From: Planctomycetota bacterium
GTDB lineage: Bacteria; Planctomycetota; Planctomycetia; Pirellulales; Thermoguttaceae
Assembly: GCA_025356915.1 (NCBI GenBank)
Contig: JANXQG010000414.1
Span: 1 to 7,517 of the forward strand
Length of the DNA: 7,517 nt
Direction of reading: 5' to 3'
Part shown: positions 1-5,250 of the stretch, one piece after another
Layout: each line of letters opens with the position of its first letter
Position numbering within the stretch: the first letter of the stretch is position 1
The notes under the pieces: model-generated
Told to the model about the DNA's origin: nothing
The model's input: only the letters and a program-made list of their open reading frames with translations
Databases searched by the model: none
Made by a program: the position numbers and the translations under genes

Positions 1-87
1 ATCGCCGATCTCGGCCGCCTTGGTTTGCAGTACCTTCAAAGTTAGTTCTAGCTTGGCCGCTCCCCCCGTCAGGTCCCAAAGTCTCAT
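1..87 (-). CDS. N-terminal fragment of a small helical protein, possibly WXG100-like (partial)
   Basis: Only the first 29 codons are present; the gene continues past the left edge. The peptide begins MRLWDLTGGAAKLELTLKVL and reads as an amphipathic helix with no signal peptide. The start is well supported. Its ATG overlaps the TGA of the upstream gene (ATGA at 84-87), and a strong AGGAGG sits 6 bases before it, so translation is probably coupled. It is the fourth gene of the response-regulator/WXG-like cluster. A helical opening with an aromatic/leucine pattern, next to a WXG100-like gene, fits another secretion-associated helical-hairpin protein, but that is inference. I cannot name the family from 29 residues. 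Confidence 0.65.
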   Translation of the reverse strand, partial: MRLWDLTGGAAKLELTLKVLQTKAAEIGD

Positions 88-668
88 GGAGCGCCTCCTC
101 CCTGCTCCCCACTCTCCGCTCCCAGTTCCCCGCTCCCTGTACCCTGCTCCCCGCTCCCCATCACGCCGGCCGAAACGCCGCCGGAAGCGTGTTGGGCCAG
201 ATAATCTTCCAAATTATCCATCATGCGTCGCAAGGCCGCCAGGCCCTTCGGAACTTCGGATTCCAGCCAACTGGAAAGCGGCGTTCGCGCCCCCCGATAT
301 TCATTTACCGCATGGTCGATCGCCAGGGCACAATGCCGTACCGATTCGACTTTTTCTTGGGCAATCTCCAGCCGCTTTTTTGCCCGAGCTAGGGCTTTCT
401 TCTCGTCGATGCAGGCCGGATCGTGGTTGCCGATGCGGCGGGCCGTCATTGCTTGCTGAAGCTGCACGCGGGCCTCGGTGATCTGTTCCCAACCACGGCG
501 GACCTGGTGGTTCCAATGGTCGTGGCGGTCGTGATGGATCCACTCCAGGGCGCGGCGGATTTCAATGTCGAGGCTTTCCAAAGCAGCCGTCGCCTCGTTA
601 CGGAAGACGTCGACCGCAGCGGCCATCTCCTGCACGGCATCAATTCTGGTGAGGCGGGCTTGGCCCAT
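84..668 (-). CDS. Helical coiled-coil protein of unknown function with a repeat-encoded C-terminal tail
   Basis: The protein has 194 residues counted from ATG 668, and I do not recognise a named family. It has no signal peptide or membrane segment and is strongly helical. Residues 1-75 are rich in charged heptads, with an unusual His/Trp stretch at 44-60 (HHDRHDHWNH). Residues 85-125 form a Lys/Glu/Ala coiled coil, and 130-160 a further helix. Residues 171-191 are three heptapeptides (GSGEQGT, GSGELGA, ESGEQGG) encoded by a DNA tandem repeat. I chose ATG 668 because AAGG lies 8 bases upstream. An in-frame ATG at 803 would overlap the WXG-like gene by 80 bases and run through a palindromic repeat. 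The gene follows the WXG-like gene after 55 bases and overlaps the next start by 4. A secretion accessory or structural role is guessed from context only. Confidence 0.75.
   Translation of the reverse strand: MGQARLTRIDAVQEMAAAVDVFRNEATAALESLDIEIRRALEWIHHDRHDHWNHQVRRGWEQITEARVQLQQAMTARRIGNHDPACIDEKKALARAKKRLEIAQEKVESVRHCALAIDHAVNEYRGARTPLSSWLESEVPKGLAALRRMMDNLEDYLAQHASGGVSAGVMGSGEQGTGSGELGAESGEQGGGAP
94..99 (-). promoter_or_regulatory. Shine-Dalgarno AGGAGG at the end of a heptanucleotide repeat
   Basis: Reading the minus strand, AGGAGG lies 6 bases before the ATG at 87-85. It overlaps the last unit (GGGAGGA) of the heptanucleotide tandem repeat inside the upstream coding region. The repeat sequence therefore doubles as the ribosome-binding site of the next gene, which supports the overlapping ATGA start. 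Confidence 0.6.
96..158 (-). repeat. Heptanucleotide tandem repeat (9 units of GGGAGCR type) within coding sequence
   Basis: On the minus strand nine consecutive 7-base units can be read: GGGAGCG, GGGAGCA, GGGTACA, GGGAGCG, GGGAACT, GGGAGCG, GAGAGTG, GGGAGCA, GGGAGGA. Seven is not a multiple of three, so three units (21 bases) make one heptapeptide. The gene reads through as three near-identical Gly/Ser/Glu heptapeptides and stays open. Adding or losing a single unit would shift the frame and change both this C-terminus and the coupling to the next gene. Confidence 0.85.
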
Positions 669-683
669 GTTGGATACCTTAAC

Positions 684-723
684 TCTCCTCGCCCGCTTTT
701 GGGCGAGGGGCAGGGGTGAGGGG
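684..723. repeat. Intergenic palindromic repeat with a perfect 8-bp hairpin
   Basis: The gap between the WXG-like gene and the helical-protein gene holds CCTCGCCC (687-694), a 6-base loop, and GGGCGAGG (701-708). A purine-rich flank ending GGGGTGAGGG runs up to the WXG-like stop. This resembles dispersed intergenic palindromes common in GC-rich bacteria. No U-tract follows on either strand, so it is not a standard intrinsic terminator. It could act as an mRNA processing or stability element within the operon. Confidence 0.6.
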
Positions 724-996
724 TTATCGCTGCTGGAGATATTCGTCGATGATTTCGGCTTTGCGAAGCAGATAAGGAACATGGTGTTCAATAACTTCGA
801 CAAAGCGGGCGATGGTCCGCATGTGCTGCTCGAATTCTTCGGCGAACTTCTTCTGTTCCTGATCTCGCCACGTCCGTTCCAGTGCCACCATCTGGGAACC
901 TAGCGCGGTGACGCGGTCCTGGACATCGCCGCTGAACTTCTTGAGATTCTGCGCGAACCGCCGCAGTTCTTCGGGATCAACAATGGCTTGAGTCAT
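724..996 (-). CDS. WXG100-like (ESAT-6 superfamily) small helical protein
   Basis: This 90-residue protein has the size and shape of WXG100 proteins: helix 1 at about 7-38, a central turn, and helix 2 at about 46-88. The turn carries W43-R44-D45 instead of the canonical Trp-x-Gly. It is followed by a charged KKFAEEFEQ segment typical of the second helix. There is no signal peptide. Neither C-terminal tyrosine (Y75, Y86) has an acidic residue four positions on, so the YxxxD/E type VII export signal is absent. The ATG overlaps the response-regulator TGA (ATGA, 993-996), which suggests translational coupling. WXG100 proteins are usually exported as dimers by FtsK/SpoIIIE-type ATPase machines. 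Neither export nor dimerisation can be shown here. A generic two-helix protein is the alternative. Confidence 0.65.
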   Translation of the reverse strand: MTQAIVDPEELRRFAQNLKKFSGDVQDRVTALGSQMVALERTWRDQEQKKFAEEFEQHMRTIARFVEVIEHHVPYLLRKAEIIDEYLQQR

Positions 997-1358
997 GGAA
1001 TATTTCCAATGAACTTGCCGAGCTTCGTCAGCAGTGTTTCAGGGTCGAACGGCTTGATCAGGTAATCGGTGATGCCGGCCTGAATAGCCTCGATCACCCG
1101 CTCTTTCTCCGATTCGGCGGACACCATCAGCAGTGGTATCGTGAGGCGGGCCTTGCGGATCTCACGAACGATCTCCAGGCCGGATTTGCCGGGCATCTGC
1201 CAGTCAACGATTGCGCCATCATAATGATTGCGTTTGAGCAAAGCCCATGCCTTATTGCCGTCCTCAGCTTCGTCAACCTCGATGCCCCCCATGCCCCTCA
1301 AACGAATTACCACGATGGCGCGGCAGGCCGGATCATCGTCAACAACCAGGATTTTCAT
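993..1358 (-). CDS. Stand-alone CheY-like response regulator receiver
   Basis: This 121-residue protein is a single receiver domain with no output domain. All active-site residues are visible: an acidic cluster at D7-D8-D9, phospho-acceptor D52 in AIVDWQMPGKSG, the switch Ser at S80 in MVSAES, Y99, and the conserved K102 in the IKPF motif. A partner histidine kinase should phosphorylate D52, and with no DNA-binding domain it must signal through protein contacts. No kinase is in the window. It is the first gene of the minus-strand cluster, and its stop overlaps the start of the WXG-like gene. Its ribosome-binding site is weak (GAAG). Its promoter should lie in the 264-base divergent region, but I found no convincing minus-strand -35/-10 pair. 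Confidence 0.95.
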   Translation of the reverse strand: MKILVVDDDPACRAIVVIRLRGMGGIEVDEAEDGNKAWALLKRNHYDGAIVDWQMPGKSGLEIVREIRKARLTIPLLMVSAESEKERVIEAIQAGITDYLIKPFDPETLLTKLGKFIGNIP

Positions 1359-1400
1359 GAGACTGCTTCACGTTGACATGTTTCTGAATTGACAACGACA

Positions 1401-1428
1401 TTGTGCTAGAGAAAGCATACCTTATAAT
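1401..1428 (+). promoter_or_regulatory. Possible sigma-70-type promoter for the membrane-protein gene
   Basis: A perfect TATAAT (1423-1428) is preceded by TTGTGC (1401-1406) at 16-base spacing. A better -35 word, TTGACA, occurs at 1389-1394 but is 28 bases from TATAAT, which is too far. Transcription would start near 1435 and give a leader of about 185 bases containing the inverted repeat at 1461-1521. This is a motif match only, in an otherwise gene-free 264-base region (1359-1622). Confidence 0.3.
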
Positions 1429-1460
1429 TGACCCCTTGGTGTTGGCCTAAGCGGCCCTAC

Positions 1461-1521
1461 GTAGAACGGAATTCATTCCGTTTACCCAAAAAGATAAACA
1501 ACGGAATAAATTCTGTTCTAC
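1461..1521. repeat. Inverted repeat with GTAGAACGGAAT-type arms in the divergent intergenic region
   Basis: The left arm (1461-1484, GTAGAACGGAATTCATTCCG then TTTA) and right arm (1495-1521) are imperfect inverted copies. They differ by a few substitutions and a 3-base indel, with an A-rich loop of about 10 bases. Each arm also contains its own smaller palindrome (CGGAATTCATTCCG). There is no T-tract after the right arm. It looks like a small non-coding palindromic repeat rather than a terminator, and it would fold in the leader of the plus-strand gene. Confidence 0.65.
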
Positions 1522-1622
1522 TAGCGGACTTTGCCGCTCTTGCGGTGTATTCCGCTGATTGCTATGGTAAGGGAAGTGGTGTCATGTAGTCTTTCATCGC
1601 TCGAGCCGCTGGAGAATAGGGC

Positions 1623-3131
1623 GTGGCAGCAGGTATTCCCGTCAACTATCAGGAAAAAGGTTGGCTGAAGCATTTCTTCCGCATTCTCGGCGTTCTTGCC
1701 CTGATGGGTGGAATCGCCCTGGCCGTGTACGTACCGGAGGGTGTCCTGCCAGGCATTATCGTCGGCGGCGTTGCCGTTTTTCTGTTGGTATTCAACGAGG
1801 TTCGGTTCGCCCGGCAGAAGGCGGCCGAGCGATCGGTGATTGACACCGGCAGCGGCTTCCGGTGGCTGGGCGGTCCCACGGACATCGAGGTGCAGGATTC
1901 CCGGGTGGTTGCCGTGCGCATCAAGCGGACGTCGAAATTCTCCGCCGGCATTCTCAAAGGGGTTATCCGCCGTTTCGAGGTTTGGACTGCCGACAGCGAC
2001 AAGTCGATGTGCATGACCAATCGCATCCCCGTCAACGCCACCGATCTCTTGGCTGCGCTCATCGTCCGGGTGGTTGAAGACTTGAAGCAGCGGACTGCCG
2101 CCGGCCTGGCCAGCGGTGCCATGCTGGAAGGCGACGGATGGAGGCTTGCCGCCATGCAATTAGTGGTTGCCTGCGGGCGAAAAGTGGAAACCTTGCCCTT
2201 TGTTGAAATCGACAAGGTTGCGGTCTTCGACGGCAAGATCTGTCTTTGGCGGCGTGGACAGGACGAGCCGGCCGCGAAAATCAGTCCTGATTCAAAGAAT
2301 GCCTCGGTGCTGGCGTCGCTGCTGAGCGAGTGGATCGAACACCAGCGCGAGGCGTCCGGCGGTCAGCCCGAGGCAACCTCCGGTGCATCGGGCATGGGCC
2401 GCCTGCTGTTTGAACGACGCAGGAATGAAGGTATTTGGATCGGCTTGGTCTTAGCCATCATCGGCGGTGCGGTGGGCGCGATCTTGCTTTTCGAGCGCGA
2501 CACAAAGCTCGTGGGCGTGGTCCTGTTGGCCGCCGCCGTGGCGTCATTGCTGTTGGGCTTGGCTTTTGGACGCTACTTGTTCCGCTGTTACGAATTGGGG
2601 CTGACCCGCCGCCGGGGTCGCGGCGAGCTTCGCCTGATGTATAACGAAATTGCGGAATTCACCTACTCCGCCACTCGCATGTTCTACAAAGGTGCGTATA
2701 CGGGAACCCAGTTGAGCGTGACCTTCCGGGCCGCTCCGGGAATGATCCGGTATTCGGCGAAGGTGCAAAACATGGACGCCGATCTCGATGAATTGCGAGA
2801 CCACATTGCCAAGATGATTGCCAATCGCATGCTTGCCGATTTGCGGGCCGGCCGAGCCGTGCCCTGGACGAGCGACGTGGTCTTCCTGCCCCAAGGCTTG
2901 CAGTTTCGTCGCTCAAAGATGTTGGGGCTGGCAAGTGGCCCAGTCGAGGTATTGCCGTACGAGCAGATCCACAGCGTAAATCTCAACGAGGGCGTATTTA
3001 ATCTTTATAGCAAGACCGAATCCAAACCTGTGATCAGCAAACCCGTCGGTTCCGCGAATTTCTTCCCCGGGTTCTTTGCCGTTTTGACGTTGCAACAAGA
3101 TCGCGGCGTAGGCGTCCCGCCTGCGCTATAG
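1623..3131 (+). CDS. Four-TM membrane protein with two TM-pair/soluble-domain halves, unknown function
   Basis: The gene encodes 502 residues and starts at GTG. An in-frame TAG at 1617-1619 blocks any earlier start, and GGAG lies 8 bases upstream. Hydrophobic segments fall at about 17-37, 41-58, 270-289 and 296-316. Each pair is followed by a soluble region, 60-240 and 318-490. In the second half, YELGLTRRRGRGELRLMYNEI and PYEQIHSVNLNEGVFNLYS resemble the beta-rich, PH-like layout of bacterial membrane DUF proteins (perhaps DUF6585-like). A Gly/Ser/Ala-rich linker (243-258) joins the halves. The family is not identified with certainty and no catalytic motif is visible. The final eight residues, GVGVPPAL, come from a dispersed palindromic repeat, so the native C-terminus may have been replaced or extended. 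It is the only plus-strand gene and converges on sufT with 3 bases between the stops, so it is probably unrelated to SUF. Confidence 0.85.
   Translation: MAAGIPVNYQEKGWLKHFFRILGVLALMGGIALAVYVPEGVLPGIIVGGVAVFLLVFNEVRFARQKAAERSVIDTGSGFRWLGGPTDIEVQDSRVVAVRIKRTSKFSAGILKGVIRRFEVWTADSDKSMCMTNRIPVNATDLLAALIVRVVEDLKQRTAAGLASGAMLEGDGWRLAAMQLVVACGRKVETLPFVEIDKVAVFDGKICLWRRGQDEPAAKISPDSKNASVLASLLSEWIEHQREASGGQPEATSGASGMGRLLFERRRNEGIWIGLVLAIIGGAVGAILLFERDTKLVGVVLLAAAVASLLLGLAFGRYLFRCYELGLTRRRGRGELRLMYNEIAEFTYSATRMFYKGAYTGTQLSVTFRAAPGMIRYSAKVQNMDADLDELRDHIAKMIANRMLADLRAGRAVPWTSDVVFLPQGLQFRRSKMLGLASGPVEVLPYEQIHSVNLNEGVFNLYSKTESKPVISKPVGSANFFPGFFAVLTLQQDRGVGVPPAL
3105..3126. repeat. Dispersed palindromic repeat (AGGCGTCCCGCCT core) forming the 3' end of the membrane-protein gene
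   Basis: This 22-base element is identical to the copy at 4960-4981 in sufD. It folds as a 9-bp stem with one G-U type pair and a TCC loop. Here it encodes the last residues GVGVPPAL, and the TAG stop follows 2 bases after it. It sits at the convergent junction with sufT, where a hairpin could protect or separate the two transcripts. No U-tract follows. Confidence 0.85.
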
Positions 3132-3134
3132 TGA

Positions 3135-3449
3135 TCAGAACATCCCTAACTCGTCCCGCGCGGCTTCGGTCATCATCTCGGTCGTCCAGGGCGGAGTGAG
3201 CGTGACCTGAACCTTCACCTCACCGGCACCGTCCAGCGCAATCAAGGTGTCGCGCGCGTCGGCCACCAACTGAGGGCCGTAGGGACAAGCGGGCGTGGTC
3301 ATCGTCATCATCACGTCCAAGTTTGTCTTCTCGCCCACGACTTCCACGGCAACCCCGTAGATCAAGCCCAGGTCAACTATATTGACCATCAATTCTGGAT
3401 CGCGGACCTGCTTCAATGCGGAATAAACGGTTTCTTCTTGGATGGGCAT
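3135..3449 (-). CDS. sufT: SufT-type iron-sulfur maturation factor (MIP18/DUF59 family)
   Basis: The 104-residue protein is a single MIP18 (DUF59) domain, close to full family length. Hallmarks are DPEL at 17-20, NIVDLGLIYGV at 23-33, and TTPACP with the conserved cysteine C55, followed by the C-terminal PPW (86-88). Related stand-alone proteins are SufT and PaaD, which help deliver or mature Fe-S clusters. The start is supported by AGGGAG 9 bases upstream. It is the last gene of the minus-strand SUF operon in this window, separated from the Rieske gene by 68 bases containing two repeat copies. The SUF location favours SufT over PaaD, because no phenylacetate genes are nearby. The conserved cysteine is known to be important in the family; its role here is inferred. 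Confidence 0.88.
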   Translation of the reverse strand: MPIQEETVYSALKQVRDPELMVNIVDLGLIYGVAVEVVGEKTNLDVMMTMTTPACPYGPQLVADARDTLIALDGAGEVKVQVTLTPPWTTEMMTEAARDELGMF

Positions 3450-3471
3450 CGCGTTTATCTCCCTACAAAAA

Positions 3472-3527
3472 TACGCAGGCGAGACGCCTACGCTACAAAA
3501 CTAAGCAGGCGGGACGCCTAAGTTACA
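3472..3527. repeat. Two tandem diverged copies of the palindromic repeat between the Rieske gene and sufT
   Basis: Copies at 3472-3497 and 3502-3527 lie 30 bases apart and share the GCAGGCGRGACGCCTA pattern. They are the same element as at 3105 and 4960, in opposite orientation. Each can form an RNA hairpin around AGGCG/CGCCT. The second copy overlaps the end of the Rieske gene: its stop codon TAG (3520-3518, minus strand) is part of the repeat. The pair fills most of the 68-base gap before sufT and could tune sufT expression or mRNA decay. Confidence 0.8.
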
Positions 3528-3856
3528 TAAGTTTTCTTCGGTCGGTCAATAAGCTTCACGAATACCTTGCCGTCTTCCACCTTGACTTCGTGCGAAGGCG
3601 TGCCGCTCACGGCCGGCATGCAAAGCACCCGGCCGTCGCGGATGTCGAACTTGGCGCCGTGCCTCGGACAGGCAATGACATATCCCTCCAGACAGCCTTC
3701 GCCCAGCGGGCCGCCGTCGTGTGTGCAAACGTCGTCTAGGGCATGGAACTGACCGTCAACGTGAAACAACACCACGTAACGCTCGCCAACTTCCACAACT
3801 TGCTTGCCCGGGTCAGGGATATCGCCGACCTTACATACCTGTACGAAATCATTCAT
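3518..3856 (-). CDS. Rieske-type [2Fe-2S] ferredoxin encoded within the SUF operon
   Basis: The 112-residue protein is a single soluble Rieske domain with no signal peptide or TM anchor. The cluster ligands are clear: C44-T-H46 and C63-P-R-H66, each followed by the usual glycine-rich turn. The length fits ferredoxin components of the NirD or dioxygenase-ferredoxin class. It overlaps the end of sufD by 8 bases (3849-3856), so translation is likely coupled. A Rieske ferredoxin at this position is known from actinobacterial suf operons, where it lies among the suf genes. It may donate electrons for cluster assembly or be an early client, but the partner is not established. Its last codons and stop run into a palindromic repeat, so the short tail PKKTYVT may be repeat-shaped. 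Confidence 0.93.
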   Translation of the reverse strand: MNDFVQVCKVGDIPDPGKQVVEVGERYVVLFHVDGQFHALDDVCTHDGGPLGEGCLEGYVIACPRHGAKFDIRDGRVLCMPAVSGTPSHEVKVEDGKVFVKLIDRPKKTYVT

Positions 3857-5249
3857 ATTCCCGAACCCTTCGCCCGATCGCCTCGCCTAACGCCTCGCGG
3901 ACACTCTCGACCGCGATCCGATCGAACACCTGCTGGAAGAAGCCGGCCACGATCATGCGAATGGCCTCCTTGCGTGTCAGGCCGCGTGCCTGGGCATAAA
4001 ACACCTGCTCGTCATCCACGCGTCCGGCCGTCGCTCCGTGCGAACACTTGACGTCATGGGCCTCAATTTCCAAACCCGGGATTGAATCGGCCCTGGCCGA
4101 CTCGCTGAGGATCAGATTGTCATCGCGCTGGTAGCCGTCCGTCTTTTGGGCATCGCGATCAACCTTGATCATACCCCGCCAGACAATGCGAGACTCGCCT
4201 TGCAACGCGCCTTTGTAGAGCAGGTTGCTCGTGCAGTTCGGCGCCTCGTGGTGTTGGAGCGTATGATAAGAGAGATGCTGTGCACCATCGGTGAACATCA
4301 CTCCGTTCACCTGGGCATGGGCCCCTTCACCAACCAAGGCAACCTGTTGATTGACCTTGGCCAAGCGGCTACCTAAAGCACCGATGGTCCATTGCAGGGA
4401 AGCATCGCGGCCGACCAATGCCTTCTGATGGGCGAAGTGCCAGACGCCACCGCCCCAATTCTGCAAATTCACGTAACGTAACCGAGCACCTGGGCCGACA
4501 AGGATCTCCACCGCGCCGCAATGCAAGGCGGCGGCTGTGGGATCGATGCTGGCGGTCTCGGCCAGCAGCGTCGCCTCGGAACCTTCTTCCAGAACAATTA
4601 GGGCATGACCGAAATCACTCCGCCCGGCTGACAAGGCCGAAAACGAATGCAGCGGCCGGTCGATCACCACACCCTTGGGCACGTAGAGAATCATCCCGCC
4701 CGACCAGCAGGCTGCATGCAACGCGGAAAACTTATCGTAAAGTGGATCGATTGCCTGGGTGAACAAGTACGGCTCAATGCGAGCACCGTGCTGCTGGACC
4801 AATTCATCGAGGCTGCCGAACAGCACACCGCGAGCAGCCAGATCGGGATCAAGCTGGCTTTGGCATGGGCGGCTATCGACGGCCAACGTATGCCCTGCCA
4901 GATCGACGTCCGCAGTCAACAGCGGCGCGGGAACGGGGAGCGTCGCGGCATCAGCCTGTGGCGTAGGCGTCCCGCCTGCGCGATCCTGTAGCGGGAACTT
5001 TCTCCCCCCTCCAAGCTTCCCGCTCCCCGCATTCGGCAGCGGGAAATTCTCCAAGCGGAAGCGGCGAATATCGGTCCGCCGCCATTCTTCCTGCTTCGGT
5101 CCCGGCGGCTGGTCGTGCGGAAAAGGCATATCCCGGAAAGCTTTCCAGGCATTCCACCTCAGATCCGTCAGCCAGCGTGGTTCCAGCCGTGAAGAAAGAA
5201 ACGCCTCAAAGGCATCTTGGGTAAGTCCGGTAGTAATGGTTTCGGTCAT
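3849..5249 (-). CDS. sufD: SufD, Fe-S assembly scaffold subunit, with a repeat-derived N-terminal insert
   Basis: The 466-residue protein is a member of the SufBD family and partners SufB and SufC in the cluster scaffold. The N-terminal region carries RRTDIRRFRLENF (57-69). The beta-helix core runs from about 115 to 385. The C-terminal signature EIEAHDVKCSHGAT (394-407) includes H404, which aligns with the functional E. coli histidine H360, followed by the DEQVFYAQARGL helix (413-424). Start ATG 5249 lies one base after the sufB stop. The length exceeds E. coli SufD (423). The excess is largely at residues 70-110, a Gly/Pro-rich stretch between the N-terminal helices and the first core strand. 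It contains two repeat elements, at residues 74-83 and 90-97, both in frame. The rest of the protein looks intact, so it is probably functional. Confidence 0.96.
   Translation of the reverse strand: MTETITTGLTQDAFEAFLSSRLEPRWLTDLRWNAWKAFRDMPFPHDQPPGPKQEEWRRTDIRRFRLENFPLPNAGSGKLGGGRKFPLQDRAGGTPTPQADAATLPVPAPLLTADVDLAGHTLAVDSRPCQSQLDPDLAARGVLFGSLDELVQQHGARIEPYLFTQAIDPLYDKFSALHAACWSGGMILYVPKGVVIDRPLHSFSALSAGRSDFGHALIVLEEGSEATLLAETASIDPTAAALHCGAVEILVGPGARLRYVNLQNWGGGVWHFAHQKALVGRDASLQWTIGALGSRLAKVNQQVALVGEGAHAQVNGVMFTDGAQHLSYHTLQHHEAPNCTSNLLYKGALQGESRIVWRGMIKVDRDAQKTDGYQRDDNLILSESARADSIPGLEIEAHDVKCSHGATAGRVDDEQVFYAQARGLTRKEAIRMIVAGFFQQVFDRIAVESVREALGEAIGRRVREYE
4960..4981. repeat. Palindromic repeat copy inside sufD
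   Basis: The element is identical over 22 bases to the one at 3105-3126. On the sufD strand it reads in frame as RAGGTPTP (residues 90-97). It lies between the N-terminal RR-rich region and the core of SufD, where family members usually have a short linker. The frame is retained across it. Confidence 0.85.
5001..5028 (-). repeat. Degenerate heptanucleotide repeat inside sufD
   Basis: Four contiguous 7-base units on the sufD strand read GGGGAGC, GGGAAGC, TTGGAGG, GGGGAGA. They resemble the heptads at 96-158 and encode about residues 74-83 (AGSGKLGGGR region). The array lies 19 bases from the palindromic copy at 4960-4981, so two repeat types are stacked in one insert. The degeneracy makes the unit boundaries less sure than in the left-hand array. 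Confidence 0.5.
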
Positions 5250-5250
5250 T

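Noticed and set aside
20..481. A 153-codon plus-strand open frame at the left edge
   Set aside because: It is Pro/Arg/Ser-rich, the reverse complement of the heptanucleotide array and the helical gene. The minus-strand genes there have coupled starts and Shine-Dalgarno sites.
687..708. Intrinsic terminator between the WXG-like gene and the helical gene
   Set aside because: The stem is good, but no run of T follows on the transcribed strand, and the downstream genes appear to belong to the same operon.
669..803. N-terminal extension of the helical protein to ATG 803
   Set aside because: It would overlap the WXG-like gene by 80 bases and translate an intergenic hairpin repeat. ATG 668 has a suitable AAGG 8 bases upstream.
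1521..2236. Long antisense open frames (212 and 195 codons) opposite the membrane-protein gene
   Set aside because: The plus-strand frame has coherent TM segments and a ribosome-binding site. The antisense frames have no recognisable motif and are expected by chance in GC-rich DNA.
3472..3527. Possible start of a CRISPR array (two units at 30-base spacing)
   Set aside because: There are only two diverged copies with essentially no spacer between them, and the same palindrome occurs elsewhere inside genes. This is a dispersed repeat.
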